DNA of 64,000 nucleotides from an uncultured Spartobacteria bacterium (GTDB taxonomy: Bacteria > Verrucomicrobiota > Verrucomicrobiia > Chthoniobacterales > Chthoniobacteraceae). The notes under the pieces are model-generated. The model saw only the letters and a list, made by a program, of their open reading frames with translations, was not told where the DNA came from and ran no database searches. Position numbers and translations under genes: made by a program. Positions 18,227 to 27,692 of this stretch are shown one piece after another. Each line of letters starts with the position of its first letter. Within the stretch, counting starts at the first letter, position 1. The DNA lies in NCBI GenBank assembly GCA_903929475.1, contig CAIYUV010000074.1:1-64000 (forward strand). The letters are read 5' to 3'.

Positions 18227-18707
18227 AGCTCGCGGGCTGTGCATCAATGACGAAGCGTGTAGGCATTCCTGGCTGCGGGTTGTTCTGCACAGGGCGTTTG
18301 GTTTTGCGGATGGCAAGCGATGGATTGCCGGGCTGGAGTGTGATGAACTGCTCCTTGTCGGCGGAAACAGTAGCGACATTTTCCTGCGGCGACGATGGGA
18401 TCGTCTGAGCGAATTGCTGTTGCTGCGCTGGCTGGCGAGTGGGCAGTGCGATTTGGATCGCGCCGATTCCGATGAGGAGGACTGCGGCCATGGTTCCGGC
18501 GTAATTCCAGTCGAGCCGCATTGAACCGAAGAATGTGCGCAGGCGTTCGAGCGAAATTTTCCACGCTGGCTGGTGCAACAACTCCTCGCGCTGGCGACGG
18601 TGGATGTTTTTCAACAAGTCATCGAAGTAGCCCGGCGGCGGCTGCTCGTGGCGCTTGAGGCGGAGCAGGGCTTGGAGTTGCTGTTCGGTGAGTTGTTTAT
18701 CTTCCAT
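18201..18707 (-). CDS. Probable membrane-anchored anti-sigma factor
   Basis: 168 residues. The N-terminal cytoplasmic part (about 1-65) is charged and helical and contains PPPGYFDDLLKNIHRRQREEL. A single membrane segment follows at about 70-88 (AGTMAAVLLIGIGAIQIAL). The remainder is a Gln/Pro-rich periplasmic tail. It begins 3 bases after the sigma factor stop and its 3' end overlaps the HtrA-like gene by 26 bases. No ZAS/RseA motif was recognised, so the assignment rests on topology and position. In RpoE-type systems the anti-sigma holds the sigma factor at the membrane until envelope damage triggers its release. Confidence 0.65.
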   Translation of the reverse strand: MEDKQLTEQQLQALLRLKRHEQPPPGYFDDLLKNIHRRQREELLHQPAWKISLERLRTFFGSMRLDWNYAGTMAAVLLIGIGAIQIALPTRQPAQQQQFAQTIPSSPQENVATVSADKEQFITLQPGNPSLAIRKTKRPVQNNPQPGMPTRFVIDAQPASYEPAPIRF

Positions 18708-18710
18708 ATG

Positions 18711-19310
18711 CTAAGCGGCTGAAATTGGCGCGAATTCGGAGAGCCACGCTTGAAGTTGTTTGTGGGCGTAGAAAAGGCGCGAGCGCACGGTGCCTTCGCT
18801 AGTGCCGAGAATTTTTGCGATATCGGCGTGCGCCATTCCTTGAATGTCGAACATCGTCACGACGGCGCGGTGGTCGGGTGAAAGTTTCATCATCGCCTCG
18901 TTGATCTTCTTTTGCAGTTCGCCGAGGTCGGTATCGCGGACGGGCGTGCTGGCGGCGGTCAGCTCGGTGAATTCCTTGTCGTTGGCGATGCCGTTGTCCA
19001 CGTCATCGAGGCTGATGGTCCGGCGGCGGCCCCGCTTTTTCAGGAAGTTGAGCGTCGTGTTCGCGGCGATGGAATGCGTCCACGTATAGAACTGCGATTT
19101 TCCACGGAAGCCGCCGATGTTGCGATACGCCTTGCCCCACACATCTTGCAGGATGTCGTTTGTGTCCTCGTGGTTCGAGGTCATGTGATAGACGAGCGCG
19201 TAAAGTCGGGGGCTGTATTTGACGATGAGCGAATCAAACGCCGCTACGTCGCCGGTTTGAGCACGGGCGACCAGCTCTTCATCCTCACGTCGGCTTTGTT
19301 CCTGTTCCAT
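18711..19310 (-). CDS. ECF-type RNA polymerase sigma factor (RpoE-like)
   Basis: 199 residues from the ATG at 19310, chosen because AGGAAGGA lies 10 bases upstream on the coding strand. An in-frame ATG at 19415 would add 35 residues with no family similarity. Region 2 has AFDSLIVKYSPRLYALVYHM and EDTNDILQDVWGKAYRN, with GGFRGKSQFYTWTHSIAANT for promoter melting. Region 4 has LSPDHRAVVTMFDIQGMAHADIA and the recognition helix LGTSEGTVRSRLFYAHKQL. The linker between regions 2 and 4 is long and acidic. It directs RNA polymerase to stress-type promoters and heads an operon with an anti-sigma factor and an HtrA-like pseudoprotease. Confidence 0.93.
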   Translation of the reverse strand: MEQEQSRREDEELVARAQTGDVAAFDSLIVKYSPRLYALVYHMTSNHEDTNDILQDVWGKAYRNIGGFRGKSQFYTWTHSIAANTTLNFLKKRGRRRTISLDDVDNGIANDKEFTELTAASTPVRDTDLGELQKKINEAMMKLSPDHRAVVTMFDIQGMAHADIAKILGTSEGTVRSRLFYAHKQLQAWLSEFAPISAA

Positions 19311-19706
19311 GGTGCGCGCGTCCTTCCTAGCGGCGAGAGCGCTGGTGGGCAAAGCCGATTCGACTGGAACGAAGGATGGCATCAGGGTGGTGAAACTGAG
19401 CGTTGAGGTGCTCATTGAATACGTTTTCGGTGAAAGTGCAAAGGGAGAGGTGAGAGGGCCGGTGTCAGCGCGACGGTCAAATTCCACCGCGCCCAGAGCG
19501 GCAAAATCAAACTGAGGCTGATGAGGATTATCATGGCTCGATGAACTTCGTGGGCTTCAGACACGCGGCGGGTGCGAGTGTTCAAAAAAATGTGCCTCCC
19601 AAAAAGTAGCGTAGCGGTTGCGTCACACCGAGTGCGCGGCGTTCACGGCGTTTGTTTCTGAATGATTTGGCTGGAGCGGATTCAGTGTTCAAAGAACTGA
19701 AGCCTA

Positions 19707-19758
19707 GCGTCACAGTGACGCACCAAGATGGCCAAAAGTGTGCCAAATAGTGTGACAC
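19707..19758. promoter_or_regulatory. Candidate operator: two GTCAC/GTGAC palindromes upstream of dnaK
   Basis: GCGTCACAGTGACGC (19707-19721) is a perfect 15-base palindrome around a central A. GTGTGACAC (19750-19758) is a second palindrome with the same half-site word. Their centres are 40 bases apart, close to four helical turns. A further GCGTCACAC occurs near 19619. They lie 60-200 bases before dnaK, and the sigma operon runs the other way. The regulator is unknown. Confidence 0.45.
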
Positions 19759-19817
19759 GGCGCAGCTTCATCAATACGAAAATTTTTCGTAAATATCAGG
19801 TGCGCAGATTTATAGGA

Positions 19818-19823
19818 TATAAT
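19818..19823 (+). promoter_or_regulatory. Candidate -10 box for dnaK
   Basis: A perfect TATAAT sits 80 bases before the dnaK start in otherwise GC-rich DNA. No good TTGACA lies 16-18 bases upstream (ATCAGG is found there), so a different sigma factor or an activator may be involved. Confidence 0.4.
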
Positions 19824-19902
19824 CTCTGTATTGGCCCGTCACTTGCGTAGAGGCCCGACGCTTCGTTAGGAGCAACTTTTTTAAAACCAACCAATACTTT
19901 CT

Positions 19903-21849
19903 ATGGCTAAAATCCTCGGCATTGACCTCGGCACCACGAACTCCTGTATGTCCGTCATGGACGGGCAGGAGCCCAACGTCCTCGAAAACTCGGAGGGCGC
20001 GCGCACCACGCCGTCCGTCGTCGCTTTCAGCAAAACTGGCGAACGTCTCGTCGGTCAGGCGGCGAAGCGTCAGGCGGTCACGAACGCGACGAACACCATT
20101 TTCTCCGTGAAGCGTTTCATGGGGCGCAAGTTCGATGAAGTGCAGGACGAATTGAAGCGCGTGCCTTACAAAGTCGTGAAAGCGGCGAACGGCGACGCGC
20201 ACATTCAGGTGCAGGTCGGCGGTGAGACGAAGACGTTTTCGCCACCGGAAATTTCGGCGATGATCCTCGCGAAACTCAAATCCGACGCGGAAGCGAAGCT
20301 CGGCGAAACCATCACGCAGGCGGTCGTCACGGTGCCCGCATATTTCAACGACTCACAGCGTCAGGCCACGAAGGACGCCGGGAAAATCGCGGGCCTCGAA
20401 GTGCTCCGCATCATCAACGAACCCACGGCGGCATCGCTCGCTTACGGCCTCGATAAAAAGCGCGACGAGAAAATCGCCGTGTATGACCTCGGCGGCGGCA
20501 CGTTCGATATTTCCGTGCTGGAAATCGGCGACGGTGTCTTTGAAGTGAAAGCCACAAACGGCGACACACATCTCGGCGGCGACGACTGGGACAACACGCT
20601 CATGGATTGGATTCTTGCTGAGTTCAAAGCCGACTCCGGCCTCGATCTCACGAAGCAGCCCGACGCCATCCAGCGCATTAAAGAGGAAGCCGAGAAAGCG
20701 AAAATTGCCCTCAGCTCCGCGCAGGAATACGAAATCAATTTGCCCTTCATCACCGCCGACCAGACCGGGCCGAAGCACATTCAGAAAAAGCTCACCCGCT
20801 CGAAACTCGAACAGCTCACCGATTCGCTCTTCCAGCGCACGCTCGCACCGACGCGGGCTTGCATGAAAGACGCCGGCCTTTCCGAGAAGGACATCAACGA
20901 ACTCGTCCTCGTCGGCGGCATGACTCGTATGCCGAAGGTCATCGAGACCGCCCGCGCCATCATCGGCAAAGAGCCGCACAAAGGCGTGAACCCCGATGAA
21001 GTCGTCGCCATCGGCGCAGCCATCCAGGGCGGCGTGCTTAAGGGCGACGTGAAAGATGTGCTCCTGCTCGACGTGGCCCCGCTCACGCTCGCCATCGAGA
21101 CCGCAGGCGGCGTTGCCACGCCGATGATTACGCGCAACACGACCATCCCATCGCGCAAGTCGCAGATTTTCTCGACCTATTCGGACAGCCAGCCCGGCGT
21201 GGAAATCGTCGTCCTGCAAGGCGAGCGCCCGATGTCGAAGGACAACAAAAAGCTGGGCACCTTCCACCTCGACGGCATCCCGCCTGCCCCGCGCGGCACG
21301 CCGCAAATCGAAGTCACGTTCGACATTGATGCGAATGGAATCCTGCACGTCTCCGCGAAAGATCTCGGCACCGGCAAGGAGCAAAAAATTTCCATCACCG
21401 GCAGCAGCGGCCTCTCGAAAGAAGAAGTCGAGAAGATGCAGCGCGAAGCCGAGGCTCATGCCGAGGAGGACAAAAAGGCGAAGGAATCCGTCGAGATTCG
21501 CAACAACGCCGACAACCTCGCCTATCAGTGCGAAAAACAACTCAAGGAGCTGGGCGATAAAATCCCCGGCAATGTGAAGAGCGAAATCGAAGCGAAGATC
21601 GCCACGGTGAAAGAAGCCCTCAAAGGCAACGACGTGGAGGCCATCAAAACCGCCTACACCGATCTGCAAAACAAATTCCAATCCGTCAGCGAAGACCTCT
21701 ACAAAAACGCTGCCGCCGGAGCCGGACCGCAGACCACACCCGAAGATTTTGCGAAGCAAAACGCAGGTGATGGCGAAGGTGCCGCGAAGAAAGACGGCGA
21801 CGTCGTGGACGCAGAGTTTGAAGTCGTGGATGGGGACAAGAAGAAGTAA
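19903..21849 (+). CDS. dnaK: Chaperone DnaK (Hsp70)
   Basis: 648 residues, full length. An ATP-driven folding chaperone of the cytoplasm. The nucleotide-binding domain has [58 protein letters not shown] and [12 protein letters not shown]. The substrate-binding domain includes [14 protein letters not shown], and the Lys-rich lid ends [11 protein letters not shown], equivalent to the EEVKD-type tail. The start is fixed by MAKILGID. The leader is A/C-rich without a Shine-Dalgarno sequence. dnaJ and grpE are not adjacent. A small secreted protein and then groES-groEL follow on the same strand. Confidence 0.98.
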   Translation: MAKILGIDLGTTNSCMSVMDGQEPNVLENSEGARTTPSVVAFSKTGERLVGQAAKRQAVTNATNTIFSVKRFMGRKFDEVQDELKRVPYKVVKAANGDAHIQVQVGGETKTFSPPEISAMILAKLKSDAEAKLGETITQAVVTVPAYFNDSQRQATKDAGKIAGLEVLRIINEPTAASLAYGLDKKRDEKIAVYDLGGGTFDISVLEIGDGVFEVKATNGDTHLGGDDWDNTLMDWILAEFKADSGLDLTKQPDAIQRIKEEAEKAKIALSSAQEYEINLPFITADQTGPKHIQKKLTRSKLEQLTDSLFQRTLAPTRACMKDAGLSEKDINELVLVGGMTRMPKVIETARAIIGKEPHKGVNPDEVVAIGAAIQGGVLKGDVKDVLLLDVAPLTLAIETAGGVATPMITRNTTIPSRKSQIFSTYSDSQPGVEIVVLQGERPMSKDNKKLGTFHLDGIPPAPRGTPQIEVTFDIDANGILHVSAKDLGTGKEQKISITGSSGLSKEEVEKMQREAEAHAEEDKKAKESVEIRNNADNLAYQCEKQLKELGDKIPGNVKSEIEAKIATVKEALKGNDVEAIKTAYTDLQNKFQSVSEDLYKNAAAGAGPQTTPEDFAKQNAGDGEGAAKKDGDVVDAEFEVVDGDKKK

Positions 21850-21855
21850 CGCCCG

Positions 21856-22209
21856 ATGAAACGCCGTCTCACACTCGCCATTGGCTGCCTTGCTGCCGCG
21901 ATGCCTTCCGTCTCTTCGGCTGCTGATCCGGCGCGCACGGTGAATGTGGCTCCCGCACAAACTTCCCGCTTTAGCCTGCTCGACGCCACACAGGCGGCGC
22001 ACGGCGAGTTGGAAAAGCGCGGGCTTTCACCCGACCACACCATCGCCAGCGTCGTCCTGCTCAAGGGCGTGCAGGCGGGCACGGGGAGCTACGATGTGCG
22101 TATCGAACCACCGGCCACGCTTGAAGACGGGCAGCGGCTGCGCGGCTTCTGCGTCGGGCTGGATGGCAGCATCGTTGCCGTGAGCGGATTCCGAGCGAAG
22201 ACCGACTGA
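21856..22209 (+). CDS. Small secreted protein of unknown function
   Basis: 117 residues. A clear signal peptide (KRRLTLAIGCLAAAMPSVSSAAD) is followed by about 90 residues without recognised motifs: a helical part (LLDATQAAHGELEKRGLSPDH), then a likely beta-rich end (YDVRIEPPATLEDG, GLDGSIVAVSG). It starts 6 bases after the dnaK stop and lies 108 bases before groES, so it may be part of the chaperone transcript. Its exported nature next to cytoplasmic chaperones is unexpected. I do not recognise a family. Confidence 0.6.
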   Translation: MKRRLTLAIGCLAAAMPSVSSAADPARTVNVAPAQTSRFSLLDATQAAHGELEKRGLSPDHTIASVVLLKGVQAGTGSYDVRIEPPATLEDGQRLRGFCVGLDGSIVAVSGFRAKTD

Positions 22210-22317
22210 ATTTCCTAATTTTCGCCGTGTTCAACGGTCGGTGGCTTCTGCCTCCGGCGGATGAAGTCGGCGATTTTAACCAACAACAAACCAACAACCA
22301 AAAAAACCAAATACAAC

Positions 22318-22614
22318 ATGGCTAAAGTGAACGTTCGTCCCCTCGGGGATCGCGTCCTCGTGCAACACGTCGAGGAAGCGGAAGTCAAAAAAGGCGGCAT
22401 CATCATTCCCGATACCGCGAAGGAAAAACCACAGGAGGGCAAAATCATCGCTCTCGGAACCGGCAAGCGCGACGAGGACGGGAAAATCATCCCGTTCGTC
22501 GTGAAGGTCGGCGACAAGGTGCTCGTCAGCAAATACGGCGGCACGGAAATCAAAATTGATGGGGAGAGCTACCTCATCATGCGCGAGGACGACATCCTCG
22601 GCATCATCGGCTAA
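22318..22614 (+). CDS. groES: Co-chaperonin GroES
   Basis: 98 residues, typical length. It caps the GroEL ring. Family words: [12 protein letters not shown], the mobile loop [44 protein letters not shown] and [10 protein letters not shown]. The start at 22318 gives the standard MAKVNVRP. An upstream in-frame ATG at 22261 would translate the Asn/Lys/Thr-rich leader and is rejected. The 40 bases before the start are almost only A and C (runs of AACCAACAA-type words) with no Shine-Dalgarno sequence. groEL follows after 35 bases. Confidence 0.98.
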   Translation: MAKVNVRPLGDRVLVQHVEEAEVKKGGIIIPDTAKEKPQEGKIIALGTGKRDEDGKIIPFVVKVGDKVLVSKYGGTEIKIDGESYLIMREDDILGIIG

Positions 22615-22640
22615 ACCAAACTCAACCTACTAAAAACTAA

Positions 22641-24284
<1,644 letters not shown>

Positions 24285-24323
24285 AAAACTCCCGCTCTCG
24301 ATAAAGAGCTAAGTAAATTCACA

Positions 24324-24360
24324 AACCGCCGGTTTCCGAAAGGGGACCGGCGGTTTTGTT
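24324..24360 (+). terminator. Rho-independent terminator after groEL
   Basis: AACCGCCGGT (24324-24333) pairs perfectly with ACCGGCGGTT (24346-24355) around a 12-base loop, followed by TTTGTT. It ends the groES-groEL transcript 40 bases after the groEL stop. Confidence 0.9.
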
Positions 24361-24425
24361 ACATATAGTCCGACCAAACGTAAAAACTATCTGCATTCAA
24401 ACGATGAATCCTTTCTTTGGTGGTA

Positions 24426-24725
24426 TTAAAGCCGTCGCCGAATCGTTCGGGCGATTGTTTTGGGGTCCTGCCGGAGGTCTTGGAGCGCGACCACCATCAG
24501 ACGGTTTCCTTCAATCGTATAAAAAAGGCCATACACCGATTTCCCCACGCGAGTCCGCCTTACTGCCCCGATTTTCGATCTCGCTGCCAATTTCGGAAAT
24601 TTTCTGAGCAACTCCAGCTTGCGATCCAATGCACGGAGAAAAGCGTCTCCGCCAGATGTCTCGTCGAGCAACGAGTAAATCTCATCCAAATCGGAATCGG
24701 CTCCGGAGAGGATGATGACTTCCAT
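24426..24725 (-). CDS. RelE/ParE-family toxin
   Basis: 99 residues from the ATG that overlaps the upstream antitoxin stop (TGATGG); an ATG at 24764 would lie inside the antitoxin. RelE/ParE-fold words: MEVIILSGADSDLDEIYSLLDE, split as SDLDEIYSLLDE after MEVIILSGA, then FLRALDRKLELLRKFP, RRTRVGKSVYGLFYTIEGN and VVALQDLRQDPKTI. The arrangement beta-helix-helix-beta with Arg at RRTRV and the Gln-Asp-Leu end are typical of ParE-like gyrase or ribosome-dependent RNase toxins; the target cannot be decided. Lower GC than the neighbouring chaperone genes suggests a mobile module. Confidence 0.85.
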   Translation of the reverse strand: MEVIILSGADSDLDEIYSLLDETSGGDAFLRALDRKLELLRKFPKLAARSKIGAVRRTRVGKSVYGLFYTIEGNRLMVVALQDLRQDPKTIARTIRRRL

Positions 24726-24946
24726 CACCGTTTTTTTCTGAGTCTTGCTTTTACCTCCGTCCAACTTTTCGCAGAGGAAGGATTGGCGTGGTAATTCGCG
24801 ATTCGTTCATTCAGCGCAGCAGTCAAGGCCTTGTCTTCCACGGGGCTGCCATACACTTCATCAACAAGCTCGGAAATCAGGATACGCTTCTTCGCGAGGG
24901 AAAGGGCGCGCAATTGAGGAATCGTTTCCGTAACCATGCTCTGCAT
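24725..24946 (-). CDS. Antitoxin of the addiction-module (TIGR02574-like) family
   Basis: 73 residues. IPQLRALSLAKKRILISELVDEVYGS followed by ALNERIANYHANPSSAKSWTEVKARL (each cut here below 20 in a row: LSLAKKRILISELVDEVY and ERIANYHANPSSAKSW) is the pattern of the small helical antitoxins paired with ParE/RelE toxins: 'S..E+..L...L...' then 'R...++ NP....W..V...L'. It overlaps the toxin start. It probably neutralises the toxin and represses the operon. Confidence 0.8.
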   Translation of the reverse strand: MQSMVTETIPQLRALSLAKKRILISELVDEVYGSPVEDKALTAALNERIANYHANPSSAKSWTEVKARLRKKR

Positions 24947-25124
24947 CTTATCGGGGAATCAAAACGTGGCAAGTGCGTGCTATTCGAACACCGCTCAAAA
25001 AAACGGCATCACTGAAGCCCGACATGGCAAAAGGTAACGAATGACTGAAAAGGGCGGGGCGAAAGGGCGCGGCGATTTGTTTTTGAGGAAAGGAAACGGA
25101 TTCGCGCAATGCATGGCAAAACCA

Positions 25125-26519
25125 CTATTTCTGGAGCTTTGTGAGTAGCGCAAAATACCGTCTCAACGCGGTTGCGCGCGGGCGGAGGTTCACGTCTGTG
25201 CCAGCATAGAGGGCTGAAGGTGAGAATTTACGAAACTCGCTTTTGATCGCACGGACGAGCAATTCTTGGTCGGGTTCCGGTGTCAGTCCCATGACAATAC
25301 GCGTGATGACCGAGTTTTCAGGAAACTGCTTCAGCGCGGCGAGAAGTTCAGGGCTTTCCTTTTTCAATTTTCCATTCGACATCAGTTCAATCAAATAGCC
25401 TGCGGCAAAGCGTGCGTCTCCCGTGGCTTCCCATCCCTTTTTTTCGACTGACTCCATCTCGGGAGTTTTTGCAAAAATGTTCGCCAGAACATTATGGAGT
25501 TCTGCATCGTGTGAAGTGGCCGCCCGTTTCAACAAAGCGGGGCCAAACAATTTTCGGGCATCTTCGATTTTCAGCAGGTTTGCGTCCATGGCGGCTCCCA
25601 GCATCAGCGACAGAGTCCCCCCGTCTGGAGGGAGCGTTTGTTGTGAGTCGAAGAAGAATCCATATTTCTTCAATAAAGTCTCAACGCGTTCCTTGGAGAC
25701 TTTGTCTTTTTCGGCTTCTTGTTCTTCAGTTTTACTGCCGCGCTGTAAAAACAACTTTGAGGCACATTCCAACGCTTTGCGCGCCGTTCCTTCCGGCAGC
25801 TTTTCCAACAAGGGGATATCGCTTTCGAGATACGGCATGTGAGGCGCGGCATTCCACCAATCGTGTTCATAAGTTCCATCCAGTAGGACCAGCTTTGCTG
25901 CCGCTTCCGCATCTCCCATCTCAGCCTTCGATCGAAGTTCAGCTCGTTGGCGATGGAAGGATGAGTTTTTGTATATGTCACACACGAGGGATTCCAGCGT
26001 GGCGATGGTTCCCCTGGTCGCCTCTTCGGATTTTTTCCATCGCGCGCAGGCTTCCGGGATTTTTCCGAGGCGTATCAGGCAATCCGCAGCAAGTCCATGA
26101 ACGGGCGCGAAGTTCGGATTTGTTTTTGTGTAAGTGTCGTAAGCAGCAAGAGCCCCTGTATGTTCGCCGACGCGATGTTGCTCCATCGCCCACTCAAGCG
26201 CGGCATTGGGATAACTAGGCAGTTTTTCAAAAGCCTCCTTGTGCATCGCGTAGGAGATTTTCTGATCAATCTCAAAGAGAGCATTGCCCAACATGAATGC
26301 CTCGATGCCGGTTCGGGTTTCTTTCGGGAACCTGGCAACCATGATTGAGATGGATTCATCCAGTCGCCCCGACAACAGCAACTTTCCAGATGTTTTTTGA
26401 ACCTCCTTAAGTGCCGTCGTGACCGCACAAATTTCTTCATCGTGGGATTTTTCCACTCCGAAGGCGGTAATCGCCATCCAGAGGAATGTTGCGGCAACGA
26501 CGAGGGCGAACTTTTTCAT
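25125..26519 (-). CDS. Exported TPR-like protein of unknown function
   Basis: 464 residues from the ATG at 26519, just before a signal peptide (MKKFALVVAATFLWMAITAFG). The body is almost all helical with tetratricopeptide-like spacing: AMHKEAFEKLPSYPNAALEW, EHTGALAAYDTYTKTNPNFA, VHGLAADCLIRLGKIPEA, ARWKKSEEATRG, then less regular helices. No catalytic motif is visible. GC is lower than in surrounding genes, like the toxin-antitoxin pair next to it. It may be a periplasmic scaffold. Family not recognised beyond the TPR-like pattern. Confidence 0.65.
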   Translation of the reverse strand: MKKFALVVAATFLWMAITAFGVEKSHDEEICAVTTALKEVQKTSGKLLLSGRLDESISIMVARFPKETRTGIEAFMLGNALFEIDQKISYAMHKEAFEKLPSYPNAALEWAMEQHRVGEHTGALAAYDTYTKTNPNFAPVHGLAADCLIRLGKIPEACARWKKSEEATRGTIATLESLVCDIYKNSSFHRQRAELRSKAEMGDAEAAAKLVLLDGTYEHDWWNAAPHMPYLESDIPLLEKLPEGTARKALECASKLFLQRGSKTEEQEAEKDKVSKERVETLLKKYGFFFDSQQTLPPDGGTLSLMLGAAMDANLLKIEDARKLFGPALLKRAATSHDAELHNVLANIFAKTPEMESVEKKGWEATGDARFAAGYLIELMSNGKLKKESPELLAALKQFPENSVITRIVMGLTPEPDQELLVRAIKSEFRKFSPSALYAGTDVNLRPRATALRRYFALLTKLQK

Positions 26520-26681
26520 TATGATGCAGAACACATACGAGGGAAAAATCGGCACGGCAATTTGGTTTTTGGAGATTTGCCTTTGGAAACAGGGAAGGGG
26601 CTCAGCGGAAATTGAACGTAACAGATGATTTCATTGCCGAAGGGGGTGATTCGCGCGAATCTCACGCGCGATTTCCACCGG

Positions 26682-27692
26682 ATGAAAAATTCTTTGCCAA
26701 TGTTCGCTGCGCTGTTTGCGTGTGCTTTTTGCCCGGTGCTCCGTGCGCAGCAACCGGCAACGACGGATTTCCAAGTGTATCGCGGGACGCAGGTGCCACC
26801 GGAGGTGGAGCGGATTTATGAAAAGGGGCTGAAGTATCTCGTGGCGGCGCAAAATGCCGACGGGACTTTCCCCGGCCAGTATGGGACGGAGCCGGGCGTG
26901 GTGGGGTTTGCGCTAATGACGATGCTGGCGCATGGCGATGACCCAAATCACGGGCCGTATGCGAAGGCGGTGAAGAAGTGCGTTGAGTGTCTGCTGAAAA
27001 ATCAGGCGGAGAACGGCTACATCGGCACTTCGATGTATAATCACGGTTTTGCGACGCTCGCGTTGGCGGAGGCGTATGGGACGGTGCAGGATGATCGCAT
27101 CGGACCGGCGCTGAAAAAGGCGGTGGAACTGACGCTGAGTTCGCAGGATAAAAATAAATTTCACGGCTGGCGTTATTCGCCCGAGGCGCAGGATGCGGAT
27201 TCGACGGTGAGCGGGGCGTGTTTTGTTTCGCTCATCGCAGCGCGAAATGCGGGTGTGAAGGTGCCGGACAAAAACATCGAGGACGCGCTGAAGTTTTTCA
27301 CCGACTGCCAGAACGTGGGCGGTGGCGACATCGGCTATTTGCCGCGCAGCGGTGCGAACGGCGGGGCGACGACGGCGATTGGCGTTGCGGCGTTTGCGTA
27401 TGCGCGGAAAAAGGATCAGGCGACATACACGAAGGCGCTCAAGGCGATGAAGAATGCCGAGGAAAGCGGGGGAGGATATCCATTCTATTTCGAGTATTAT
27501 GCAGCGCAGGCTTACTTTCAGAGCGACATCAAAGCCTGGCAGGCTTGGAACGACAAGCAGGTGAAGCGGCTCGCCGAAATGCAAAACGAAGATGGAAGCT
27601 GGGACGCCGGCCTTGGCCCCGGCACAAGCACCGCGCTCGGCCTGCTCTCCATCGCGCTGAACTATCGCTACCTTCCGATTTATGAACGCTAA
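26682..27692 (+). CDS. Secreted squalene-cyclase-like (alpha/alpha toroid) repeat protein
   Basis: 336 residues from the ATG at 26682 before a signal peptide (KNSLPMFAALFACAFCPVLRAQ). The rest is a series of QNADGTFPGQYG-like and QNEDGSWDAGLG-like repeats with intervening helices, the prenyltransferase/squalene-oxidase repeat that builds an alpha/alpha barrel. The cyclase catalytic motif DXDD is not visible: the candidate segment reads EAQDADST, so enzymatic cyclisation is not supported. Such secreted toroids are frequent in Planctomycetes and Verrucomicrobiota and are of unknown function. Its end overlaps the next gene by 11 bases, which implies a functional pair. Confidence 0.75.
   Translation: MKNSLPMFAALFACAFCPVLRAQQPATTDFQVYRGTQVPPEVERIYEKGLKYLVAAQNADGTFPGQYGTEPGVVGFALMTMLAHGDDPNHGPYAKAVKKCVECLLKNQAENGYIGTSMYNHGFATLALAEAYGTVQDDRIGPALKKAVELTLSSQDKNKFHGWRYSPEAQDADSTVSGACFVSLIAARNAGVKVPDKNIEDALKFFTDCQNVGGGDIGYLPRSGANGGATTAIGVAAFAYARKKDQATYTKALKAMKNAEESGGGYPFYFEYYAAQAYFQSDIKAWQAWNDKQVKRLAEMQNEDGSWDAGLGPGTSTALGLLSIALNYRYLPIYER

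Larger units (their letters stand above)
19311..19902. other. Long divergent intergenic region between the sigma factor and dnaK
   Basis: 592 bases with no convincing gene. It contains the GTCAC/GTGAC palindromes at 19707-19758 and a -10-like box at 19818-19823. No CIRCE element (TTAGCACTC-N9-GAGTGCTAA) was found. The last 35 bases before dnaK are A/C-rich (TTTTAAAACCAACCAATAC) with no Shine-Dalgarno sequence close to the ATG; an AGGAG at about 19868 is too distant to act as one. Confidence 0.6.

Noticed and set aside
19729-19748. Weak sigma-54-like site on the minus strand before the ECF sigma gene
   Set aside because: It has TGGCAC and GG-N10-GC spacing, but the -12 part reads TGGC rather than TTGC and the site is over 400 bases from the gene start.
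26682-27692. Squalene-hopene cyclase
   Set aside because: The repeats match the toroid fold, but the protein is exported, only half the normal length and lacks the DXDD motif.
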